Assembly: GCA_947479645.1 (NCBI GenBank)
Contig: CANKAJ010000011.1
Span: 1-58,719, forward strand
Reading direction: 5' to 3'
DNA: 58,719 nt
DNA from: Betaproteobacteria bacterium
Lineage (GTDB): Bacteria > Pseudomonadota > Gammaproteobacteria > Burkholderiales > SG8-39
A model generated the notes under the pieces. The model saw nothing but the letters and a program-made list of their open reading frames with translations, was not told the origin of the DNA and did no database searches. Positions 9,375 to 19,050 of this stretch are shown piece by piece; position 1 is the first letter of the stretch; each line of letters opens with the position of its first letter. Made by a program: the position numbers and the translations under genes.

Positions 9375-10340
9375 TCAATCAGCCTTGATATTATGTTCGC
9401 GAATAATCTTTCCCCAGATCGCGACTTCCTTGCGGTTTTCCTCGGCGAACTGCTGCGGCGTGTTGCCTACCGGTATGGACCCCGCCGCGGTCATGCGCGC
9501 GACATTCTCCGGCGAGTGAATAATCTTCACCAACTCGCTATGCAAACGGGTGATGATGGCCTGGGGCGTGCCTGCCGGCGCCATCAGGCCCTTGAAATTA
9601 CTGGAATCAAATCCGGGAAAACCGGATTCGTCAAAGGTGGGCACATCGGGCAATGTGCTCAGGCGCTTCGGCCCGGCAAAGCCCAGCGCCCTCATCTTGC
9701 CAGACTTGATGTTTGCCATGACCACACCGGGATTGACGAAGGTCAGGTCACCTTCACCCGCCAGCACCGCCGTGGTTGCCGGCCCGGCGCCCTTGTAAGG
9801 CACATGCAGCACTTTGGTGCCGGTCTCCTGCGAAAACAAGACGATCGCGAGATGGCCGCCGGCGCCATTGCCGGAAGAGGCCCAGTTGATCTTGCCCGGA
9901 TTGGCCTTGGCGAAGGCAATCAGTTCCTGAATGGTTTTGGGTGGAAAGACCGGGTTTGAAACAAGTACATTGGGCGTGGTATCGAACTTGGTAATCGGCG
10001 CGAAATCCTTGACCGGGTCATAGCCGATCTTGTCATTCAGCAGCGTAGCAAACACATGCGTGTTACCGGCAGCCACCAGAAAGGTGTATCCATCCGGCGC
10101 CGAATGGGCGACGAATTCCGCCCCGACCAGGCCGCCGCCACCGCCGCGATTGTCATAGACAATGGGCTGACCGAGCACTTCTGCAAGCCTGATCGAGATG
10201 GGCCGCGCAATGACATCCGTGCCGCCGCCGGGGGCATAGGGAATGATCCAGCGCATCGGCTTGTTGGGGTAATTGCCCTGTGCGAGCGCGCTTCCCAGTC
10301 CGGCGATCGCCAGCACTACGGCCAGTAGAGTACGAGTCAC
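9375..10340 (-). CDS. Bug/TctC-family solute-binding protein 3
   Basis: The 321-residue receptor has a short signal peptide (cleaved near SALAQG) and a textbook ligand loop PYAPGGGTDVIAR (about 35-47). DNRGGGGGLVGAEFVA, SAPDGYTFLV, GYDPVKDFAPITKFDTTP, INWASSGNGAGGHLA and HVPYKGAGPATTAVLAG follow. Unlike most neighbours it has a glycine run (GGGGG) after the first strand pair. It is transcribed away from the amidohydrolase at 10512 and towards the GST gene, so a bidirectional promoter in 10341-10511 is likely. The ligand is unknown. Confidence 0.95.
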   Translation of the reverse strand: MTRTLLAVVLAIAGLGSALAQGNYPNKPMRWIIPYAPGGGTDVIARPISIRLAEVLGQPIVYDNRGGGGGLVGAEFVAHSAPDGYTFLVAAGNTHVFATLLNDKIGYDPVKDFAPITKFDTTPNVLVSNPVFPPKTIQELIAFAKANPGKINWASSGNGAGGHLAIVLFSQETGTKVLHVPYKGAGPATTAVLAGEGDLTFVNPGVVMANIKSGKMRALGFAGPKRLSTLPDVPTFDESGFPGFDSSNFKGLMAPAGTPQAIITRLHSELVKIIHSPENVARMTAAGSIPVGNTPQQFAEENRKEVAIWGKIIREHNIKAD

Positions 10341-10511
10341 ATTGCCTCCCTATTCAGCTATTCAGTTGCAGACCGAGATGCAATTATCACAGTTACGCGC
10401 CCGGCTTGATACTGTATTCAGGTGTTGGCATTCCTTTGCGCCTTATCGCATCGACCGTATGCGCCAATAGAGCGGTACAGTAGCGTACCAATGCAACAGA
10501 TGGGGCGAGTA

Positions 10512-11717
10512 ATGAGAACAGTTTATCGCGCAGCACGAATCATCGATGGCACCGGCCAGGACCCCTGCTTGAACAGCGTGCTGATTGTTGAAGGCAGGCT
10601 GATCGAGGGCATCGTTCCGGAAACGCAAATCGGCAAGGATCAGCCCATTGTTGACCTGGGTGATTGCACCCTCCTGCCCGGCCTGATCGACAGCCATGTG
10701 CACCTGGCCGACGATGGCTCTCCCCAGCCCAGGAAGCTGGTGGAGAATGAGCCGGCGGGATTGACGATACTTCGATCCGCGCAACGGGCGCTGGCGAGCC
10801 TGCAGTCAGGCGTCACCGCATTGCGTGATATGGGCGCGCCCTCCGGGGCGATACCGGCTGTCAAGGATGCAGTCAATCTGGGGGTTATCAATGGCCCTGC
10901 CATCGTGACCTGCGACACCCAATTGACTATCACCGGCGGTTACGGAAGGCAGCACAACGTGCTGGGACGCGAGGTCGATGGCCCGGATGAAATGCGCAAA
11001 GTCGTTCGTGACCTGTTCAAGTGTGGCGCTGATTTTGTCAAACTCATGGCCAGCGGCAAGGTCAGCGTGGCCGGTCCGGCTCTGGATGCCTGCCAATTCA
11101 CGCCTGAAGAAATGGCAGCGGCCGTCAATGAAGCGCATCGATTGGGCAGAAAGGTGAGCGTGCATGCGGTGGGCCTGGGCGCCATCGAAGCCTCAATCAG
11201 GGCCGGGGTGGATTGCGTGGAACACGGCAGCTTTCTGACCGAAGAACTGGCCAGGGAAATGGCGGCACGCGGAATTGCGCTGATTCCCACGCTGGTTCCC
11301 TATTACGTGCTGGCCCACCCTCCGCGTGAACTGGTGCTGCCCGAGGAAGTCAAAAAAAGAGCAGAAAGAACCTGGAAAGTCGCCCTCAACGCCGTACGCA
11401 TGGCCAGGGCACATGGCTTGCGCATCGGTGCTGGCACCGACAGCGGAGGCCCCTGCATTCCTCACAACTCGCTGCCCAGAGAACTCGAACTGCTCGTGTC
11501 GGCAGGTTTCACAGCAATGCAAGCGCTGGAAAGTGCGACGCGGATCAATGCCGATATCCTGGATATCGCGCAGACCGGATCACTGGAGAAGGGGAAACTG
11601 GCCGATGTGATCGCCGTGGACGGAAATCCACTCGAAAACATTCACGCCATTGCCAAGGTCAGAATGGTCCTGAAGGACGGTCGAAACATTCCGCTGGAAT
11701 CCCCGTTGAAAAATTGA
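10512..11717 (+). CDS. Metal-dependent amidohydrolase (imidazolonepropionase/prolidase-like)
   Basis: The chosen ATG at 10512 has GGGGCGAG upstream and begins MRTVYRAARIIDG, the usual start of the cyclic amidohydrolase fold; the frame is open to 10422. The 401-residue product shows the metal motif LIDSHVHLAD (His62, His64), a likely carboxylated Lys in DFVKLMASGK, His in VSVHAVG and DCVEHGS, and the catalytic Asp in GAGTDSGGP. Relatives hydrolyse cyclic amides, imides, dipeptides or organophosphates. It carries no signal peptide. It precedes a Bug gene by 9 bp, so the two are probably co-transcribed and may serve one substrate. Confidence 0.9.
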   Translation: MRTVYRAARIIDGTGQDPCLNSVLIVEGRLIEGIVPETQIGKDQPIVDLGDCTLLPGLIDSHVHLADDGSPQPRKLVENEPAGLTILRSAQRALASLQSGVTALRDMGAPSGAIPAVKDAVNLGVINGPAIVTCDTQLTITGGYGRQHNVLGREVDGPDEMRKVVRDLFKCGADFVKLMASGKVSVAGPALDACQFTPEEMAAAVNEAHRLGRKVSVHAVGLGAIEASIRAGVDCVEHGSFLTEELAREMAARGIALIPTLVPYYVLAHPPRELVLPEEVKKRAERTWKVALNAVRMARAHGLRIGAGTDSGGPCIPHNSLPRELELLVSAGFTAMQALESATRINADILDIAQTGSLEKGKLADVIAVDGNPLENIHAIAKVRMVLKDGRNIPLESPLKN

Positions 11718-11726
11718 GGAGGCGAC

Positions 11727-12710
11727 ATGACCCAAACTTGCATTGCGATGATCAAAATAGCAACAGCAGGCCTTGTGATGCTTTGCACCGGCCTCGCCAC
11801 CGCGCAGTCCGCCTATCCCGTCAAACCCATCCGTTTCATCGTCCCATTTCCGCCAGGGGGTGCCACCAATATCGTGGCGCGCCTGGTCGGACAGAAACTG
11901 ACCGACAGCATGGGACAACAAGTCATCGTCGACAATCGGCCCGGCGGCAACACCATCATCGGCAATGAGGCACTGGCCCGATCCGCAGCGGACGGCTACA
12001 CCATCGGCATGACCACCAGCACACTGGTCATCAGCCCGCACCTGCTGACCAATCTGCCCTATGACGCGTTCCGGGATTTCATCCCGGTCGCCACGCTGGT
12101 CGCCACCGATTACGTTCTGGCGGTGCACCCTTCTGTGGCGGCCAATACGCTGCAGGAGTTCATTGCGCTGGCCCGATCTCGGCCGGGCCAACTCAATTAC
12201 GCGACATCCGCTGCGGGTGGCCCCACCCATCTGGCGGGCGAATTGTTCAATATCATGGCGGGCGTGCGGATTCAGCACATCCCCTACAAGGGTGGCAGGC
12301 CTGCCCTGACCGATCTGCTCGGCGGCCAGGTGCAACTCACCTTCTCTGCCGCGGCGCAGAACATTCCCTACATCAGGTCCGGCAAGTTGAAGGCAATCGC
12401 GATCGCCGGCGATGCGCGCTCGTCAGCGCTGCCACAAGTGCCGACATTCACCGAAGCCGGCCTGCCGGGCTTCAACCCGAAGAATTGGCTCGGCGTTTCA
12501 GTGCCAACGGGAACTTCAAAGGCCATCATCGACAGGTTATCGACGGAGATCGCCAGAGTGCTCGCCATGCCCGACATCAGGGATGAATTGGCGGGCCAGG
12601 GGGTAGATCCATTTATCTCCACGCCGGAACAATTCGCCGCGCTGATGAAAGCGGACAGCGCCTTGTATGGCCGAATCATCAAGACCGCCAATATCAAAAT
12701 TGACAATTGA
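11727..12710 (+). CDS. Bug/TctC-family solute-binding protein 4
   Basis: This 327-residue receptor has GAGG just before the ATG and a signal peptide ending near GLATAQ; a start at the seventh-later codon (MIKIATAG) is also possible. The ligand loop reads PFPPGGATNIVAR, so the Asp that most family members place after GGxx is Asn here. ARSAADGYTIGM, NYATSAAGGPTHLAGE and HIPYKGGRPALTDLLGG follow. It is the second gene of a two-gene unit with the amidohydrolase (9 bp gap). The D-to-N change may alter contact with the ligand amino or carboxyl group, which is inference. Confidence 0.95.
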   Translation: MTQTCIAMIKIATAGLVMLCTGLATAQSAYPVKPIRFIVPFPPGGATNIVARLVGQKLTDSMGQQVIVDNRPGGNTIIGNEALARSAADGYTIGMTTSTLVISPHLLTNLPYDAFRDFIPVATLVATDYVLAVHPSVAANTLQEFIALARSRPGQLNYATSAAGGPTHLAGELFNIMAGVRIQHIPYKGGRPALTDLLGGQVQLTFSAAAQNIPYIRSGKLKAIAIAGDARSSALPQVPTFTEAGLPGFNPKNWLGVSVPTGTSKAIIDRLSTEIARVLAMPDIRDELAGQGVDPFISTPEQFAALMKADSALYGRIIKTANIKIDN

Positions 12711-12730
12711 TCAATCGGGGCAGGGTAGCG

Positions 12731-13486
12731 TCAAATCGCCGACTTGCGCGCCTTGTGAAAACCCACCGTCCCGGCCAGTACCGATCGCCCGACAACTTCC
12801 GAGAAGGTCAACTCCGACAGGACATGCGCGAGTTCCTCGGTCGAGTAGAACATGCGTATCGCATTGATGAAATAGTCGCGGCATCGCAGCGCGGCCGAAC
12901 CGCTGCCAAAGGCGCGCGCCACTGCCGTGACACAGACCTTGAGATACATGTAATAGATCTGCTCAATCATCTTGTTGGCCGGGCGCAGCATGTCGCAGTG
13001 ATAGAAGTGTCCTCCCGGCTTGAGCACCCGGAGCACCTCCGAAAACACCTTGATGGCGCGCAAATGCCGTGTCGCAAACTGCAGCGTGACCACATCAAAG
13101 TGATTGTCCGGGTACGGTAATTCGTGCACATCGCAGATCGTCGAATTGATCCGGAAGCCCTGCTTCTCGGCGCGCTGCCGGCCAACCTCCTGCATGCTGG
13201 CGCTGCGGTCCACCGCATAGACATCCAGACTCGACTGCTTTTTCAACAGGTCGATACCGATCACATTGGTTCCTGCGCAAACATCCAGCACGCGGTCATT
13301 CGGCCTTAACTCGATGGTCGAAATGAAACGCTGACGCAACCCGTCGATGAGCCCAAGTGTGGCGTAGGCATTGGCACGGTCGTAGTACTTCGCGACATCG
13401 GCGAAAACATCGGGAATGTCGTTGCTCCAGACGGACTCAAACGCACATTCCCGGGCATGTTCCCGCTCACTGTAAATTTGGTTCAT
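12731..13486 (-). CDS. Class I SAM-dependent methyltransferase
   Basis: The 251-residue protein has the Rossmann methyltransferase pattern: motif I VLDVCAGTNVIG (about 66-77, a GxGxG variant with T-N in place of glycines), the acidic end of strand 2 in YAVDRSASM, FDVVTLQFATRHL near 150, and LKPGGHFYHCDM. The overall look is UbiE/COQ5-like (ubiquinone/menaquinone C-methylase branch), but the C-terminus diverges, so I do not call it UbiE. It converges on the Bug gene at 11727-12710 and stands alone on its strand, so it may not belong to the binding-protein modules. Confidence 0.82.
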   Translation of the reverse strand: MNQIYSEREHARECAFESVWSNDIPDVFADVAKYYDRANAYATLGLIDGLRQRFISTIELRPNDRVLDVCAGTNVIGIDLLKKQSSLDVYAVDRSASMQEVGRQRAEKQGFRINSTICDVHELPYPDNHFDVVTLQFATRHLRAIKVFSEVLRVLKPGGHFYHCDMLRPANKMIEQIYYMYLKVCVTAVARAFGSGSAALRCRDYFINAIRMFYSTEELAHVLSELTFSEVVGRSVLAGTVGFHKARKSAI

Positions 13487-13802
13487 GTGACCTTCTTGTT
13501 TGTTTGCGCCGATCAGCGAAACATCTTACCAGCACCTCAGCGCAAACAGCTTCATCTCTTCACACTTGCACCACTCCCGCTGATGATGCCGCCTGTGACA
13601 TCAGCCTTGGGTAATATTTGGTGTATCCACTCAAACACCAATTCCTCTTCAAATCCATGAAAAGAACAGTCTGCATTCAAGGTGAAGTCGGCTTTTGATA
13701 TATTGGGACCTAAATGAGCAAGGTCAAACCCTGCGAACCGCAATCCACGGCGCCTGGATTTCCAATTACGAGCCTTACCCAGTTCAACCCAAGAAAGCAC
13801 CC
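13487..13802. other. Divergent intergenic region
   Basis: These 316 bases separate the methyltransferase start from the acyl-CoA synthetase start. I see no convincing gene. A small inverted repeat TGGTGT...ACACCA lies at about 13619-13640. A TTGATATATTG stretch near 13696 could serve as a -10 region for the synthetase. Neither is strong enough to call as a site. Confidence 0.4.
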
Positions 13803-15923
13803 ATGCGCAAATCCGATTTCAGCCGAATGTTCAATCCCCGCGGCATCGCCATTGTGGGGGCAAGCACAGAACCAACCCGCCCCGGAGCGCAAACGCTGTT
13901 CGCCCTGAAGCGCCTTGGCTACCGGGGCGGCATTTTTCCGGTGAACCCGCGCTATCCGGAGATACAGGAAACGAAGTGCTTTGCATCCGTGGACGACATC
14001 AGCGAAGCGTGCGACGTCGCGGTCATTGCGCTGCCCGCGGCCCAGGTTGCCCCGGTCATCGAACAATGCGGCAGGAAGGGCATCGGCTTCGCGGTCGTAC
14101 TGGGCGGCGGCTTTCGCGAGGATGGACCGCAAGGAGTGCTGCTGGAGCGCAATCTGCTGGAGACGGCACGCGCCGGCGGGGTGCGCATCATCGGCCCCAA
14201 TTGCCTTGGCTTCGTCAATGTGCAAAACCGCGCTTACGCCGGCTTTGGCAGCATCACGCGACCGCCTGATCTGAAGCCAGGGCCGGTGTCCGCCGTGATA
14301 CAGAGCGGCGGTTTTGGCAACAGCCTGATCGTTCAGGCGGCACTTGCCGGCGTGGGCTTTCAGAACCTCGTGGCCAGCGGCAATGAAACGGACATAAAGG
14401 CCACCGAACTGATTCGGGCTTTCGTCGATGATCCGCAGACCAGGATCATTCTTGCCTACCTGGAAGGCGTCTCCGATGGCCGTGCCTTCATGTCCGCAGC
14501 CCGCTACGCGCTGGCTGCGGGCAAACCTCTGGTCGTGCTGAAGGCCGGCAACACCGAGCAAGGCCTGCTTGCGGCGGCCTCGCACACCGCCTGCATGACC
14601 TGTTCCTATGACATTTACCGGGCCGCATTCAAGCAATGCGGCGTGATCGAAGCGCACGATATCGAAGACACGGTCGATTACCTGCAATGCCTCGCCACTG
14701 GCAGGCCGGGACGCGGACGCAGCGTCGCGGTCATGGGGGGCTCCGGTGGGGCATCAGTGAATTTCTCCGATGCGGCCGATCATTGCGACCTGGCGCTCAC
14801 GCCATTTGGGCACGCTACGCTGGCGGTGCTGAAGGACAATCTGCCCAGCATGGGCTCCACGCAGAATCCGATCGATTACACCGCCAATTTCGTCACTGAA
14901 GCCAATACAGCACGCCTGGTCAAAGCCATGGATGCGGTGCTGGCCGACCCGGCAATAGATCAGTTGGGCGTCCTGGCGGCAACGGCATCAGGAGCCTCAT
15001 TCCGGATCATTGCGCAATCCGTGGCGCAGGCACTGAAGAAATCCGACAAGCCCGTCATGATCTTCTCGTCCAGCCAGCGCGAAATGTCAATCGAAGCGCT
15101 GGAGATTCTGGCAGCGGAAAATGTCCCGGTGCTGCGATCACCGCGGCGCGTGGCGGCCGCCATGGGCGTGCTGGCCGACTATGCGGCGTCGCTACAGCAA
15201 CGTGAACGACTGATCGCGGAATACCCGGTTTCGGAACGCACGCTACCCAAATTGCCCTTGGGCGCCGTAACCATGGACGAACATGCAGCAAAGCAGTTGT
15301 TGTCCGGATTCGGTGTCAGTGTGACTCACGACACGCTGCTGCCCGTCGGAATCGCGGCTGCCAGCCTGCCGCGCGGAATGGCCTTCCCGGTGGCGGTGAA
15401 AATCGTATCGAAGGATATCGCCCACAAGACCGACATCGGCGCGGTCCGATTGAATATCGCTGATGACGCACAGCTTGCCGGCGCAGTGACCGAAGTGATC
15501 GCCAATGCCCGCAAGGCCGCACCCGGGGCGCAGCTTTCCGGCGTGCTCGTGTCGGAGATGGTGAGCGATGGAATGGAGACCATCATCGGCGTGGTCAACG
15601 ATCCATTGTTCGGGCCGGTGGTTGCCTTCGGTCTCGGCGGCATATTCGCCGAGGTATTGCACGACACCACCTACCGCATCGCTCCGTTCGGTATCGATAC
15701 CGCCCGCGAAATGATAAGCGAACTCAGGGCAGCCGCGCTGTTCTCCGGCGTGAGGGGTCAGCCGCAACGGGATATCGATGCGCTGGCAAAAACGCTGTCG
15801 ACGGTGTCCGAATTGGCCTGGCTGATGCGTGATCGAATCGCGGAGATGGACATCAACCCCGTGCTGGTGCGCCCCGCCGGGCAGGGCGCAATTGCCGCGG
15901 ACGCGCTGATCGTTCTGAAGTAA
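13803..15923 (+). CDS. Acetate-CoA ligase (NDP-forming)-type acyl-CoA synthetase, fused alpha-beta
   Basis: The start at 13803 (MRKSDFSRMFNPRGIAIVG) fits the family; the frame is open 36 codons further without a good ribosome site. The 706-residue protein joins the CoA-binding domain (GASTEPTRPG near 18-27), succinyl-CoA-synthetase-like flavodoxin domains and a C-terminal ATP-grasp domain (VAVKIVSKDIAHKTDIGAV near 525-545; FGLGGIFAEVL near 608). It makes or uses an acyl-CoA with ATP/ADP. The loop that carries the phospho-histidine reads SHTACMTCSYD (His near residue 260), where relatives usually read SHTGALAGSD. The gene stands alone, convergent with a Bug gene, and could activate acids taken up by the island. 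Confidence 0.92.
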   Translation: MRKSDFSRMFNPRGIAIVGASTEPTRPGAQTLFALKRLGYRGGIFPVNPRYPEIQETKCFASVDDISEACDVAVIALPAAQVAPVIEQCGRKGIGFAVVLGGGFREDGPQGVLLERNLLETARAGGVRIIGPNCLGFVNVQNRAYAGFGSITRPPDLKPGPVSAVIQSGGFGNSLIVQAALAGVGFQNLVASGNETDIKATELIRAFVDDPQTRIILAYLEGVSDGRAFMSAARYALAAGKPLVVLKAGNTEQGLLAAASHTACMTCSYDIYRAAFKQCGVIEAHDIEDTVDYLQCLATGRPGRGRSVAVMGGSGGASVNFSDAADHCDLALTPFGHATLAVLKDNLPSMGSTQNPIDYTANFVTEANTARLVKAMDAVLADPAIDQLGVLAATASGASFRIIAQSVAQALKKSDKPVMIFSSSQREMSIEALEILAAENVPVLRSPRRVAAAMGVLADYAASLQQRERLIAEYPVSERTLPKLPLGAVTMDEHAAKQLLSGFGVSVTHDTLLPVGIAAASLPRGMAFPVAVKIVSKDIAHKTDIGAVRLNIADDAQLAGAVTEVIANARKAAPGAQLSGVLVSEMVSDGMETIIGVVNDPLFGPVVAFGLGGIFAEVLHDTTYRIAPFGIDTAREMISELRAAALFSGVRGQPQRDIDALAKTLSTVSELAWLMRDRIAEMDINPVLVRPAGQGAIAADALIVLK

Positions 15924-15942
15924 CGGCAAAAGTTAAGGGAAG

Positions 15943-16917
15943 TTACTCCGGCTGATACTTGATCGCCTTGGTGACGCCCGCCCACTTCACCACGTCCTCG
16001 CGCAGCCAGGTGTAGAACTGTTCCGGGGGAGTCCACCACGGCTCGACACCGTTGGCAATGAAGACTTCCTTGATGTCGGGCAGGAACAGGATTTTTTCCA
16101 GAGCAGCGTTCACACGGTTGATGGCCAGTCGCGGCGTCCCCAATGGCGCAAGAATCCCGACCATGGAGGTGGCCTCGAATTTGGCCAGTCCGGACTCCAC
16201 CAGCGTCGGCGTGTTCGGCAGGGACGCAGCACGCTTGAGACTGGCCACACCCAGCAGACGCACTTTGCCTGCCTTGATTTGCGGGATGGCCGGTGGCGCA
16301 GCGATGAACATCAGATCACTCGCCCCCGCCACTACGTCAAGCAGCGCTGGCCCTGCCCCCTTGTAGGGAATGTGCACGATATCGACGCCCGCCATCATCT
16401 TGAAAAGCTCCATCGCAAGATGCAGGGAGGCCCCCGGACCATTCGACGCGTAATTCAGTTTTCCCGGCTGCGACTTCGCCAGCGTGATCAGTTCCTTGAC
16501 CGATGTCACCGGAATTTTCGGGTTTGCCACCAACACGATATCGCTGGAAGAAACCGGGCTGACCGCCGCGAAGTCCTTCACTGCGTCGAACGGCAGGGAT
16601 TTCTGCGTACTCGGATTGATGGTATGGCTGGCCGTGATGATCAACAGCGTGTAGCCGTCCGGCGCAGACTTGGCCACATAGTCCGCTCCGATGATCGCGG
16701 CCGCACCCGGCTTGAAGTCGATGATCATCGGCTGCCCCAATGCTTCGGTCATTTTCTGCGCGACTGGGCGCAGCGTAATTTCCTGCGGCCCGCCGGGCGC
16801 AAACGGAATGATCAGCCTGACCGGTTTGATCGGAAAGCTCTGCGCGCCGACGACGCCACTGAGCGCGGCAAGCAACAACAGGCTGCTGATTTTTTCTAGC
16901 AATCGCATATTGGTCAT
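15943..16917 (-). CDS. Bug/TctC-family solute-binding protein 5
   Basis: The 324-residue receptor has a signal peptide cleaved near GVVGAQ. The ligand loop is PFAPGGPQEITLR: the common Asp is Glu and the common AR end is LR, as in its close paralogue at 2121-3095 (GGPQD...LR). Both also share KPGAAA-IGADYVAKSAPDGY, AMELFKMM and the C-terminus VTKAIKYQPE. The two are clearly one subfamily and may bind the same ligand class. It faces the Bug gene at 17115 across a 197-bp divergent spacer and converges on the acyl-CoA synthetase, 19 bp apart. Confidence 0.95.
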   Translation of the reverse strand: MTNMRLLEKISSLLLLAALSGVVGAQSFPIKPVRLIIPFAPGGPQEITLRPVAQKMTEALGQPMIIDFKPGAAAIIGADYVAKSAPDGYTLLIITASHTINPSTQKSLPFDAVKDFAAVSPVSSSDIVLVANPKIPVTSVKELITLAKSQPGKLNYASNGPGASLHLAMELFKMMAGVDIVHIPYKGAGPALLDVVAGASDLMFIAAPPAIPQIKAGKVRLLGVASLKRAASLPNTPTLVESGLAKFEATSMVGILAPLGTPRLAINRVNAALEKILFLPDIKEVFIANGVEPWWTPPEQFYTWLREDVVKWAGVTKAIKYQPE

Positions 16918-17114
16918 ACTCCAGTCTCTTCGGACTCATTGCACATCATATAGTGAATCTTGTTGGGCATCACTTCACGGATCCAAGCCTGCACAGCGTA
17001 ACAGTTTCGCAGAAATACCGAGAAGACCGACGGATTTTCTTGACTGTCGCGCCACCGCAAATTAGTCTCTTCGTCGCCCACAGCCCGCTGGCAAACCGGA
17101 ACTCAAACCCAGAC

Positions 17115-18098
17115 ATGCAGATTGCAAAATACGGAATAGCGTCATGGTTGGCACTTGCATGCATGGCGATATGTTGCGTGCCGGCCTTCGCACAAGAATA
17201 CCCGACTAAACCCCCGCGTCTCATCGTGCCGTTTCCGGTGGGCGGCAACTCCGATGCGGTGGCGCGACTGGTCGCGCAGAAGACCGGAGAACGCCTGGGA
17301 CAGAACATCATCATCGACAATCGCGGCGGCGCCGGCGGCAATATCGGCACGGAAATCGTTGCTCGCGCCACGCCAGACGGCTACACGCTATTGATGGGAG
17401 TGCAATCGGCGCTCGTGGTCAACCCATTCCTGTACGACAACATGCCCTACGACACGCTCAAGGACTTCGCGCCCATCACCCTGATCACCGATTTCCCGCT
17501 GATGCTGGTCGCAACGCCCGGCCTGCCGGTGAAATCGCTGCAGGACCTGATCAGCCTGGTGAAATCCAGACCCGGCGAACTCTTCGTCGGCTCGTCATCG
17601 CCGGGGTCGGGCGCATATCTCGCCAGTGAACTGTTCAAGAACATGGCCAATCTGCGCGTCGACATCATCCCCTACAAGGGCAGCGGCAATGCGCTGACGG
17701 ACGTCATCGCCGGTCAAACGCATTACATGTTCGCCGGCGTGCTGGCGGCATTGCCGCATGTGAAGTCCGGGCGGCTGCGCGCATTGGCCACCACTGGCAA
17801 GGATCGCTCCAAGGTGACGCCTGATCTTCCCACCATTTCCGAAGCAGGCCTGCCAGGCTTCGAAGTCGACGCCTGGCTTGGCCTGCTGGCACCGGCACGC
17901 ACGCCATCGGGCATCATCGAAAAATTACATGCCACCGTCGTGGCCGTGCTGAAATCACCGGAAGCCAGCAAGGGCCTGACGGAACAGGGTGCCACCGTAA
18001 TCGGTGTCGGGCCCGCCGAGTTTGCAAAAAAAATACACAGCGACCTCGGCAAATGGGGCAGGATCGTCAAGGATGCAGGCCGTTCCAGAGCCAACTAA
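17115..18098 (+). CDS. Bug/TctC-family solute-binding protein 6
   Basis: The start at 17115 opens a normal signal peptide (MQIAKYGIASWLALACMA..., cleaved near PAFAQE); the frame is open to 16953 but those residues are not leader-like. The 327-residue protein has the loop PFPVGGNSDAVAR, DNRGGAGGNIGTEIVA, ATPDGYTLLMG, PYDTLKDFAPITLITDFP and IIPYKGSGNALTDVIAG. It leads a plus-strand unit with a TauD-like dioxygenase (29 bp downstream), enoyl-CoA hydratase and acyl-CoA dehydrogenase. The ligand may therefore be an acid degraded through a CoA pathway, judged from position only. Confidence 0.95.
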   Translation: MQIAKYGIASWLALACMAICCVPAFAQEYPTKPPRLIVPFPVGGNSDAVARLVAQKTGERLGQNIIIDNRGGAGGNIGTEIVARATPDGYTLLMGVQSALVVNPFLYDNMPYDTLKDFAPITLITDFPLMLVATPGLPVKSLQDLISLVKSRPGELFVGSSSPGSGAYLASELFKNMANLRVDIIPYKGSGNALTDVIAGQTHYMFAGVLAALPHVKSGRLRALATTGKDRSKVTPDLPTISEAGLPGFEVDAWLGLLAPARTPSGIIEKLHATVVAVLKSPEASKGLTEQGATVIGVGPAEFAKKIHSDLGKWGRIVKDAGRSRAN

Positions 18099-18127
18099 AC
18101 ACTGGCATTGCAATTAAGGGGGAGTAA

Positions 18128-18982
18128 ATGTTGTCCATTAGTCCGCTAACACAGCACATCGGCGCCGAAATCAAGGGAATCAATCTCGCCGGCGACACCT
18201 CAGACGATGCCATCGCCAAGGTCAATGCAACACTGGCCGAACGCGGCGTCGTCACTATTCGCGACCAGCACCTGACCATCGAGCAGTTCATGGCCTTCAG
18301 CCGGCGCATGGGGCCGCTGGCCATTCATTCGCTGAATCAGTTTTCCAAGCCCGGCATGCCCGAACTGATGGTCAATTCGAACATCATCGAGAATGGCAAG
18401 CCCATCGGCCTGGCCGATGCCGGACGCGACTGGCATACCGACTCCGCCTATACGGAAAGGCCGTACCGGACCACCATTCTTTATTCAGTGGAGATTCCGG
18501 TCCGTGACGGCGTCGCGCTGGGCGATACGATCTTTGCCAGCACCTCGGCTGCCTACGCATCGCTCGACGACACCTTGAAGCAGCGCCTGGCCGGTTTGCA
18601 CGCCGTCCATGCACACGGTGTAGCCCGTGAAAAACGCGGCGGCGGACTTGCCCTGGAAGAAAAGCAGCACAGGGAGATCCACAAGGGCGTCGAGCATCCG
18701 GTCGTGAGAACCCATCCGGCAACCGGCAGCAAGTGCCTGTACGTCGATGAAGGCACCACCGCGCGCATCGTCGGAATGGAAGCGGCAGCCAGTGAGGCCC
18801 TGGTCAAACAATTGCTGGAACACGTGCTGCAGCCACAGTACCTATACCGCCACAACTGGCGCGTCGGCGACATTCTCATGTGGGACAACTGCTCCACCCT
18901 GCACTGCGCGCTGGGCGACTACCTGCCCACCGAGCGGCGGCTGATCTATCGCACGCTGATTCAGGGAACCGTCCCGATTTAA
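18128..18982 (+). CDS. TauD/TfdA-family Fe(II)/2-oxoglutarate dioxygenase
   Basis: The ATG at 18128 follows GGGGGAG. The 284-residue protein starts with the TauD-type LTQHIGAEIKGINL. Its facial triad is His103-x-Asp105 in DWHTDSAY and the distal His near residue 259 in NCSTLHCAL, followed by an Arg-rich ERRLIYRT that can bind the 2-oxoglutarate carboxylate. Family members hydroxylate taurine, 2,4-D, sulfonates or small carboxylates, often cleaving a side chain. It lies between a Bug receptor and CoA-pathway enzymes and is a good candidate for the first catabolic step of that module. Confidence 0.92.
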   Translation: MLSISPLTQHIGAEIKGINLAGDTSDDAIAKVNATLAERGVVTIRDQHLTIEQFMAFSRRMGPLAIHSLNQFSKPGMPELMVNSNIIENGKPIGLADAGRDWHTDSAYTERPYRTTILYSVEIPVRDGVALGDTIFASTSAAYASLDDTLKQRLAGLHAVHAHGVAREKRGGGLALEEKQHREIHKGVEHPVVRTHPATGSKCLYVDEGTTARIVGMEAAASEALVKQLLEHVLQPQYLYRHNWRVGDILMWDNCSTLHCALGDYLPTERRLIYRTLIQGTVPI

Positions 18983-19050
18983 AAACACCGACAGCATTCG
19001 CAGCACCACGACAGATCAATTTCACAACACCACTGACAAGGAGTCATGAA

